From: Fibrobacter sp. UBA4375
GTDB lineage: Bacteria; Fibrobacterota; Fibrobacteria; Fibrobacterales; Fibrobacteraceae
Direction: 5' to 3'
DNA: 12,143 nucleotides
Assembly: GCA_002391195.1 (NCBI GenBank)
Contig: DGRZ01000029.1
Coordinates: 47,733-59,875, forward strand
The position numbers and the translations under genes were made by a program. Below the pieces are notes generated by a model. The model had not been told where the DNA came from, did not search any database, and was given only the letters and a program-made list of their open reading frames with translations. Positions 7,179-12,143 of this stretch are shown one piece after another. The number at the start of each line of letters is the position of its first letter. Within the stretch, counting starts at the first letter, position 1.

Positions 7179-7240
7179 GAAAAATACACTTTTTGATGGC
7201 GTTGCACAGAACAAATGGCTGAAATTCTGCGTTTTTCGGC

Positions 7241-7615
7241 TTAAAAGTTTTCTTTTTCGCGACTAACTTCTTCGCCGTTTAGGCATTCACAGACAAACCT
7301 GTCGGCGCAGACCACCTCGTAGTCGGACCCGCCGTTGAACACGTTGGCATTGCCGTATTCTTCGTGGAGCTTTTCCATACGGACACGGCACGCAAACCTA
7401 CGGGACAGATCGGCGCAGCAAGTGGAAATTTTATCGTCAAAAATTGACACCGCCATAGATTTATCCCTAAGGGATATTTGAATTTCGTTGACACCCGCAG
7501 TCGAAAGCAGGAACACGATGTCGTCTATGGCGTACTCACGGCAATCCGAACACGGCAAAACCAATTCGGCGTTATCGACCCAAAGCCGACCTGAAATACT
7601 ATACTCGTGATCCAT
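7241..7615 (-). CDS. Cysteine-rich hypothetical protein
   Basis: 124 aa, no recognised family. It has seven or more cysteines, including CSDC (23-26), a CC pair in STCCADL, RFAC, and VCADRFVCEC near the C-terminus. The spacing could bind a metal such as zinc, but no complete known motif is seen. There is no signal peptide or membrane segment, so it is probably cytoplasmic. The start ATG at 7615 has no clear ribosome site, only an AT-rich stretch (AAAAAATAGTAAATTT on the minus strand), so the start is uncertain. It is separated from the cluster by 92 bp and is divergent from uvrB. Confidence 0.6.
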   Translation of the reverse strand: MDHEYSISGRLWVDNAELVLPCSDCREYAIDDIVFLLSTAGVNEIQISLRDKSMAVSIFDDKISTCCADLSRRFACRVRMEKLHEEYGNANVFNGGSDYEVVCADRFVCECLNGEEVSREKENF

Positions 7616-7635
7616 AGTGGAAATTTACTATTTTT

Positions 7636-7718
7636 TAGGGGATAGGGGGTAGGAGCTAGGATCTAGTGAATACAAGCCAGAAACTAGCCCCTAAATCCTA
7701 ACCCCTAGATCCTAATCC
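7636..7718. repeat. Two opposed heptanucleotide repeat arms between divergent genes
   Basis: Left arm 7636-7666: TAGGGGA, TAGGGGG, TAGGAGC, TAGGATC, TAG. Right arm 7684-7718: CTAGCCC, CTAAATC, CTAACCC, CTAGATC, CTAATCC. The arms are imperfect inverted copies with exact 7-bp register, separated by 17 bp. The right arm ends 1 bp before the uvrB start codon, so no normal ribosome site is present. The unit matches the array at 2-33. Confidence 0.88.
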
Positions 7719-7719
7719 C

Positions 7720-9978
7720 ATGGCACGCGCACGCAAGACAATTACACCCGACCCGTATGCGAAACCGATAGCGAAACCGCTACCGCCCGAGCAGAGTTTG
7801 CCGGGGAAATTGAAGCAGTTCCAGTCGCCCACTCGCGCAAACTTTGAACTGGTGAGCCCTTACGGTGCAGCGGGCGACCAGCCGAAAGCGATTGAAGAAT
7901 TGACGACCGGATTCAAGAACGGCGAACAGTTCCAGACGCTGCTTGGCGTCACGGGTTCGGGCAAGACGTTCACCATGGCGAACGTCATCAAGAACGTAGG
8001 CAAGCCGACGCTCATCCTCACCCACAACAAGACGCTGGCGGCGCAGCTCTACCAGGAATTCAAGGCGTTCTTCCCCCACAACGCGGTGGAATACTTCGTG
8101 AGCTATTACGACTATTTTCAGCCCGAAGCGTATATCCCGCACACGGACACCTTCATCGAGAAGGATGCCAGCATCAACGACGAGATTGACAAGCTCCGCC
8201 TGCGCGCCACCGCGAACTTGCTCACCCGCCGCGACGTGATTATCGTTGCATCCGTAAGCTGCATCTACGGTTTGGGCAGCCCCAGCGAATACTTCGACCT
8301 GATGGTGCGCATCAAAAAGGGTGACGTTTACGACCGCGACAAGATTCTGCACGATTTGGTGCGAATTCAGTACACGAGAAACGATTTCAGCCTGGAGCGG
8401 GGCAGTTTCCGCGTGCACGGCGACGTGATTGAAATCCACCCGAGCTACGACGAAGAAGGCCTCCGCATCGAACTTTTCGGCGATGAAGTCGACAGGCTCG
8501 TTCGCTTCAACATCATTACTGGCGAAGTCACGCAGGAAATGGACGAGATGACCATCGCTCCGGCAAAGCACTTCGTCACGAAGGAAGAAGGCCGTGCCGG
8601 CATCTTGCAGCGCATGCAAGTGGAACTGACCGAGCGCCTTGCGGAACTCGACAAGGAAGGCAAGGTGCTGGAATCGGCCCGCCTTTCGAGCCGCACCCGC
8701 TACGACATGGAAATGATTCGCGAGACCGGCATGTGCAGCGGCATCGAGAACTACTCCCGCATTATCGAGAACCGCGCCCCGGGTACGCGCCCGTTCACGC
8801 TCATCGACTACTTCGGCGACGACTGGCTCCTGATGGTGGACGAATCCCACGTGAGCATTCCGCAGGTGGGCGGCATGGCCGAAGGCGACAAGTCCCGCAA
8901 GACGACGCTTGTGCAGTACGGGTTCCGCCTCCCCTGTGCGCTGGACAACCGCCCGATGAACTTTGCCGAATTTGAGTACATGTACCCGAAGCAAGTGCTC
9001 TTTGTGAGTGCCACCCCCGGCGATTACGAACTAACAAAGACGGGCGGCGTGGTGACCGAACAAATTAACAGACCCACCGGACTTCTGGACCCGAAAATCG
9101 AGATGTTCCCCATCAAGGGCCAGATGGACGTGCTCCTGTACCGCATTGAGGAAGTCGTCAAGAACGGCGACCGCGTGCTGGTCACGACCCTCACCAAGAA
9201 GATGGCGCAGGACCTTACCGACTTTTTCGTGGAAGCGGGCATCCGCGCGCGTTACCTGCACAGCGACATCAAGACGCTGGAACGCCACGAACTCATCCGG
9301 GGCTTGCGTACCGGAGAATTTGACGTGCTGGTGGGCATCAACCTGCTGCGCGAGGGCCTCGACCTGCCCGAAGTGAGCATGGTGGCCATACTCGACGCCG
9401 ACAAGGAAGGTTTCTTGCGCAACTACAGGAGCCTCATCCAGACCATGGGACGCGCAAGCCGCAACGTGAACGGTACGGTGCTTTTGTTCGCCGACAACAT
9501 GACCGACAGCCTCGACAAGGCAATTACCGAAACCGCCCGCCGCAGGGCCGTTCAGGAAGAATTCAACAAGGAACACGGTATCACGCCCAAATCCGTGACC
9601 CGCAAACTGGAAGACGACCTGAGAATCGCGGACCCCCTTGGAATCGACGGTGACGATTCCGTCGATGAGGACGAGGAGATCCCCGCCTTGGTTCGGCTAC
9701 GCTCACCACAGGTCGCGGGGATGACAAATGGTGAACCGGGCATTCGCCCGATGGAACCGCTACAGCCCTCCAAATTTAGACGAGAGAACGCTCGCAAGCG
9801 AGCTACAGACAAGAGACGAGAGAAAGGCTCGAGGCGCGATGTAAGAAAGGAGATCCCCGCCTCCGCGGGGATGACAAGTTCGCTGGAAGACCTGGAACGC
9901 CAGATGAAGGAAGCCGCCGCGCGCCTCGATTTCGAGGAAGCGGCGCGTCTGCGGGACATTATCCGGAATATGCGTTAG
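7720..9978 (+). CDS. uvrB: UvrABC excision nuclease subunit B
   Basis: 752 aa; the damage-verification helicase-like subunit of nucleotide excision repair, which is loaded by UvrA and recruits UvrC. Walker A is GVTGSGKT (76-83). The DNA-clamping beta-hairpin region YYDYFQPEAYIPHTDTFIEKD is at about 129-149. DESH is at 374-377, and helicase motifs GINLLREGLDLPE and QTMGRASRN lie towards residue 580. The C-terminal UVR motif (LEDLERQMKEAAARLDFEEAARLRDI) is at about 722-747. The protein is about 80 residues longer than E. coli UvrB (673 aa). There is an N-terminal extension of about 32 residues, and the linker before the UVR motif (about 650-719) is built from palindromic and repeat DNA. No ribosome site precedes the ATG; a heptad array abuts it. 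The family identity is certain; the exact start is less so. Confidence 0.97.
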   Translation: MARARKTITPDPYAKPIAKPLPPEQSLPGKLKQFQSPTRANFELVSPYGAAGDQPKAIEELTTGFKNGEQFQTLLGVTGSGKTFTMANVIKNVGKPTLILTHNKTLAAQLYQEFKAFFPHNAVEYFVSYYDYFQPEAYIPHTDTFIEKDASINDEIDKLRLRATANLLTRRDVIIVASVSCIYGLGSPSEYFDLMVRIKKGDVYDRDKILHDLVRIQYTRNDFSLERGSFRVHGDVIEIHPSYDEEGLRIELFGDEVDRLVRFNIITGEVTQEMDEMTIAPAKHFVTKEEGRAGILQRMQVELTERLAELDKEGKVLESARLSSRTRYDMEMIRETGMCSGIENYSRIIENRAPGTRPFTLIDYFGDDWLLMVDESHVSIPQVGGMAEGDKSRKTTLVQYGFRLPCALDNRPMNFAEFEYMYPKQVLFVSATPGDYELTKTGGVVTEQINRPTGLLDPKIEMFPIKGQMDVLLYRIEEVVKNGDRVLVTTLTKKMAQDLTDFFVEAGIRARYLHSDIKTLERHELIRGLRTGEFDVLVGINLLREGLDLPEVSMVAILDADKEGFLRNYRSLIQTMGRASRNVNGTVLLFADNMTDSLDKAITETARRRAVQEEFNKEHGITPKSVTRKLEDDLRIADPLGIDGDDSVDEDEEIPALVRLRSPQVAGMTNGEPGIRPMEPLQPSKFRRENARKRATDKRREKGSRRDVRKEIPASAGMTSSLEDLERQMKEAAARLDFEEAARLRDIIRNMR
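9676..9725. repeat. Palindromic element, long-loop form, in uvrB
   Basis: Stem ATCCCCGC (9679-9686) pairs perfectly with GCGGGGAT (9715-9722), followed by GAC. The 28-nt loop contains GGTT...ACC, which can pair weakly. Encodes EIPALVRLRSPQVAGMT, from codon 653. The ends match the short element at 9853-9872 exactly; the loop looks like an insertion into it. Confidence 0.8.
9737..9750. repeat. Small inverted repeat in the uvrB linker
   Basis: CGGGC (9737-9741) and GCCCG (9746-9750) form a 5-bp stem with an ATTC tetraloop. It lies 12 bp after the long-loop palindrome. Confidence 0.5.
9778..9823. repeat. Direct repeat flanking a hairpin in the uvrB linker
   Basis: AGACGAGAGA occurs at 9778-9787 and 9814-9823, 36 bp (12 codons) apart. 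Between them GCTCGC (9790-9795) and GCGAGC (9798-9803) form a 6-bp stem with an AA loop. The encoded peptide is strongly basic (RRENARKRATDKRREKGSRRD). Confidence 0.65.
9851..9875. repeat. Palindromic element, short form, in uvrB
   Basis: ATCCCCGC (9853-9860), loop CTCC, GCGGGGAT (9865-9872), then GAC. Codons 712-719 read IPASAGMT. Same architecture as the two copies in the patatin gene (8-bp stem, 4-nt loop beginning CT, trailing GAC on the coding strand), but read one base out of phase relative to them. Confidence 0.88.
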
Positions 9979-10090
9979 GGACAGTGACCCCGAAGGGGAC
10001 GAGACCGGACAACGGACGGGCTCGGTGAGGCAGGGCGGGATGCCCTGACGAGTATGGCCCGACCCGCCCCTGTGAAGAATTGCACCAAAC
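9979..10090 (+). other. GC-rich hairpin-bearing intergenic region
   Basis: No gene seen. Two hairpins are visible: CCCC-GAA-GGGG (9988-9998) and CAGGGC-GGGAT-GCCCTG (10031-10047). Composition is clearly more GC-rich than the following 100 bp. It could be a structured mRNA tail or a further repeat family; I cannot match it to a known RNA. Confidence 0.45.
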
Positions 10091-10125
10091 TTTGGGGCGG
10101 GGAACGCCCCAAAAAGGCGTTTTTT
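10091..10125 (+). terminator. Probable intrinsic terminator after uvrB
   Basis: A 9-bp perfect stem TTTGGGGCG (10091-10099) / CGCCCCAAA (10105-10113) with a GGGAA loop. It is followed after a short AAGGCG spacer by T6 (10120-10125). The T tract is not immediately adjacent, so efficiency is uncertain. Confidence 0.55.
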
Positions 10126-10146
10126 ATGAAAATTTTGCTTTTTCAT

Positions 10147-10175
10147 TTGCTTTTTCGGCCATTTTTGTTTATTTT
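10147..10175 (+). promoter_or_regulatory. Candidate promoter of the lipoprotein gene
   Basis: TTGCTT (10147-10152) and TATTTT (10170-10175) with 17-bp spacing, in an AT-rich stretch just upstream of the lipoprotein gene and after the uvrB terminator. It fits a sigma-70-type pattern loosely, and the surrounding T-rich sequence makes chance matches likely. Confidence 0.35.
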
Positions 10176-10208
10176 CAAAGGCAGAAAACTTTTTATGAGG
10201 AAAACATC

Positions 10209-11198
10209 ATGAAATTCCAATTCGTAAAATCCATTCTTGCGTGTTCCGTTTTCGCGCTGGGTTCTGTCGCTCTCACCGCTTGCGGTGGCGACAGCAGTTC
10301 TAGTGCAGATGAAGGCGACAGTTCCTCTTCTGCAGAACCCCTGGTTCTGTCTTCCGTTTCGGAAACATCTCCGTTGGATGCAGGTTCTAAAGTTGTTGCC
10401 GCTGCAACCGCCGACGGACAAGGAGGCTACTACCTATCCCTCAGCGGCATCATCAAGACCGACAGTGAAATGTTCCCCGACCCCGAAGGCTATGATGGTG
10501 AAGACCCCGTTTACTACAATATCGACAGCCTTCAGTTTGATGTGGGTGACAAGGACGGCAACCGCGTTTCTCTCCCTGTCAACCTTAAGCAGGGTGCATC
10601 CCTTGGAAAGGAAAGCATCAACCTGATCAGCGTCATTGACGAAATTCCCCTTGACCAAGACGCCACCTGCGGAGACAAGTTCACGCTCTACGTCACCATC
10701 TTTATGAGTGGCGATACCGAAGACACCAAGCAGTACGCATACACCGCCCGCCTGACTGGTGATTTCTCCATACCTTGCAAGGTTATCGAATCCTCTAGCG
10801 CGGCTGCCACCTGCACCGAGATGGAAAAGGTTGGTCCGGTTACCCTTTCCAACAAGCTTGGAAGTAGCCAGGACGCCATCAACTTTGCTACGGGAACCGC
10901 CGATAGCCCCGATGTGACCATGACTATTGAAGACGGCACTCCCTTCTTTACCGCCTCCGCTGGCGTAGAAATCGTTCGTGAAGGCTCTCAGGAAACTGGC
11001 GTTATCCCAGAAGGGCAGGTCTGCATGGAAAGCTTCTCCGAGGCCTACAATGGCAAAGACAACCACATGGAACTGGAACAGATGGGTTGGTATCTCATCA
11101 AGACCGCTTCTGGAACATACGCCGTCATGATTGACGCCTTCATGAAGCAAGATGAAGCCAAGGGAGACTTGACCATCGTCTACTTCAAGAAGAAATAG
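10209..11198 (+). CDS. Secreted lipoprotein with poly-Ser linkers, unknown function
   Basis: 329 aa from the ATG at 10209, with TGAGGA (10196-10201) 7 nt upstream. The frame is open back to 10080, but that part has no ribosome site and the signal peptide starts here. The signal peptide ends in lipobox LTAC, so Cys25 is the predicted lipidated residue. An acidic poly-Ser linker (SSSSADEGDSSSSAE, 29-43) follows, of the type seen in Fibrobacter surface proteins. Two globular parts come next, about 46-190 and 202-329. They are joined by a second SSSAAA linker (195-200) and both are beta-rich by eye. Cys154/190/202 and a later Cys could form disulfides. No catalytic motif is recognised. It is probably anchored to the outer membrane, a likely monocistronic unit bounded by two terminators. 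Confidence 0.9.
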   Translation: MKFQFVKSILACSVFALGSVALTACGGDSSSSADEGDSSSSAEPLVLSSVSETSPLDAGSKVVAAATADGQGGYYLSLSGIIKTDSEMFPDPEGYDGEDPVYYNIDSLQFDVGDKDGNRVSLPVNLKQGASLGKESINLISVIDEIPLDQDATCGDKFTLYVTIFMSGDTEDTKQYAYTARLTGDFSIPCKVIESSSAAATCTEMEKVGPVTLSNKLGSSQDAINFATGTADSPDVTMTIEDGTPFFTASAGVEIVREGSQETGVIPEGQVCMESFSEAYNGKDNHMELEQMGWYLIKTASGTYAVMIDAFMKQDEAKGDLTIVYFKKK

Positions 11199-11218
11199 TT
11201 CTTTTTAGGAATTAAATA

Positions 11219-11247
11219 GGGGCCCATCACGGGCCCCTTTTCTTTTT
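11219..11247 (+). terminator. Intrinsic terminator after the lipoprotein gene
   Basis: Perfect 7-bp GC stem GGGGCCC (11219-11225) / GGGCCCC (11231-11237), ATCAC loop, then TTTTCTTTTT. It lies 21 bp after the stop codon. Confidence 0.93.
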
Positions 11248-11338
11248 GTGCTCTGGCATGGGAATTGCAAAATTCTAAATTTACGCCCGTAATTTAACAC
11301 GCCTGCACAGACTGCGCGGGCACAATACGGAGTAAAAC

Positions 11339-12143
11339 ATGCTCAAGAAGCTTTCCAATTTCCCCGGCATCAAGGGACCCGTCGTAACCATCGTGATGGA
11401 TGGTTTTGGTATCACCGATAAGGTCGAAGGCAACGCCATCAAGGCAGCCCGCACCCCGACTCTCGACAACCTCTTCAAGATGTACCCGAACGTGCTTCTG
11501 AAGGCTCACGGCCGCGCCGTGGGTATGCCGACCAACGAAGACATGGGTAACTCCGAAGTGGGCCACAACGCCATCGGTGCCGGCCAGGTGTACAACCAGG
11601 GTGCCGCCCTCGTGCAGGACGCAATCGTCTCCGGCGACATCTTCGGCCGCGACGCCTGGAAGGAAATCGCCGAAAACGTTCGCGCCAAGAACAGCGTGCT
11701 CCACTTCATCGGCCTCTTCAGCGACGGCAACGTCCACTCCAACATTTCTCACCTGAAGGCCATGGTTGCCCAGGCCAAGAAGGAAGGCCTGAAGAAGGTC
11801 CGCGTGCACATCTTGCTCGACGGCCGCGACGTGCCGGAAACTTCCGCTCTCGATTACGTCGGCCCGTTCGAAAAGTTCCTCGACGAACTCCGCAGCCCGG
11901 AATTCGACGTCTGCATTGCTAGCGGCGGTGGCCGTATGCAGATTACCATGGACCGTTACAACGCTAACTGGAAGATGGTGGAACTGGGCTGGAAGACCCA
12001 CGTGCTCGGCGAAGGCCGCTACTTCGACAACGCCACCCAGGCTATCGAAACTCTCCGTGGCGAAACCAAGGCTATCGACCAGGATCTCCCGCCGTTCGTG
12101 ATTGCAAAGGATGGCGCTCCGGTCGGTACCATCAACGACGGCG
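11339..12143 (+). CDS. gpmI: 2,3-bisphosphoglycerate-independent phosphoglycerate mutase (partial, 3' end outside window)
   Basis: Interconverts 3- and 2-phosphoglycerate in glycolysis and gluconeogenesis using two metal ions, normally Mn. The first 268 residues are visible, of about 510-550 usual. The metal-binding Asp21 is in TIVMDGFG. The phosphorylated catalytic serine is Ser72 in MGNSEVGHNAIGAG. Substrate-binding stretches are FSDGNVHS and HILLDGRDVPETS, and RMQITMDRYNANW is typical of the family. The ATG at 11339 has GGAG (11329-11332) at 6-nt spacing. The N-terminus is a few residues longer than in many homologues. It is read from its own transcription unit after the 11219 terminator; the 11248-11328 leader is AT-rich, with a TTGCAA (11265-11270) but no convincing -10 partner. 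Confidence 0.96.
   Translation, partial: MLKKLSNFPGIKGPVVTIVMDGFGITDKVEGNAIKAARTPTLDNLFKMYPNVLLKAHGRAVGMPTNEDMGNSEVGHNAIGAGQVYNQGAALVQDAIVSGDIFGRDAWKEIAENVRAKNSVLHFIGLFSDGNVHSNISHLKAMVAQAKKEGLKKVRVHILLDGRDVPETSALDYVGPFEKFLDELRSPEFDVCIASGGGRMQITMDRYNANWKMVELGWKTHVLGEGRYFDNATQAIETLRGETKAIDQDLPPFVIAKDGAPVGTINDG

Noticed and set aside
7616..7719. Telomere-like or origin sequence from the TAGGGG runs
   Set aside because: The heptads vary in sequence and are inverted; no DnaA boxes or replication genes nearby. A dispersed heptad repeat explains it better.
7780..8994. 404-codon open frame on the minus strand
   Set aside because: Lies fully antisense to uvrB, whose protein is unmistakable; a GC-codon shadow with low-complexity His/Val/Ala-rich translation.
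10080..10208. N-terminal extension of the lipoprotein frame
   Set aside because: It begins at a TTG within the terminator region, has no ribosome site, and would bury the signal peptide; ATG 10209 has TGAGGA upstream.
10434..11150. 238-codon open frame on the minus strand
   Set aside because: Antisense to the lipoprotein gene, no ribosome site and no recognisable features.
11294..12001. 235-codon open frame on the minus strand
   Set aside because: Antisense to gpmI, which has its catalytic motifs intact.

Overview
The window looks like a chromosomal segment of a Fibrobacter-type bacterium. This is inferred from codon style, the poly-serine linkers behind a lipobox (SSSSADEGDSSSSAE) and the outer-membrane features. 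I ran no database search and nothing here identifies the species outright. The recognisable core genes are uvrB (excision repair) and gpmI (cofactor-independent phosphoglycerate mutase, cut by the window end).

Layout. Positions 30-7148 hold a tightly packed minus-strand cluster, read right to left: a small two-helix membrane protein, an ABC-transporter ATPase, an ABC-2 type permease, a GspE-like ATPase with an added N-terminal domain, a PilT-like ATPase, and a patatin-family protein with a signal peptide and a probable outer-membrane beta-barrel. Junctions range from a 14-bp overlap to an 8-bp gap, so the genes are probably co-transcribed and translationally coupled. Next come a cysteine-rich hypothetical gene (7241-7615, minus) and, divergently, uvrB (7720-9978, plus). 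A GC-rich hairpin region (9979-10125) follows. Then come a lipoprotein gene (10209-11198) with a strong terminator and the start of gpmI (11339 to the window end).

How the genes may work together. The cluster combines an inner-membrane exporter, two secretion/pilus-type ATPases and an exported patatin-barrel protein. Both ATPases have changed catalytic motifs: one has Arg in place of the Walker A Lys, and both lack the usual GEMRD Walker B glutamate and the His-box histidine. This suggests an envelope-associated machine or regulatory pair rather than a standard type IV pilus system, but the function is not shown by the sequence.

The most unusual signal is in the repeats. Two kinds of repetitive DNA occur both between genes and, in frame, inside genes. 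(1) Heptanucleotide (7-bp period) tandem repeats lie at 2-33, 2131-2162, 2264-2297 and in two opposed arms at 7636-7718. (2) A palindromic element of consensus ATCCYCGC-CTMC-GCGRGGATGAC occurs twice, as a 45-bp tandem duplication, in the patatin gene. It occurs twice more, once with a longer loop, in uvrB. It is read in a different codon phase in the two genes. Both hosts carry the elements in low-complexity linkers between folded domains, which resembles the in-frame palindromic elements known from Rickettsia.
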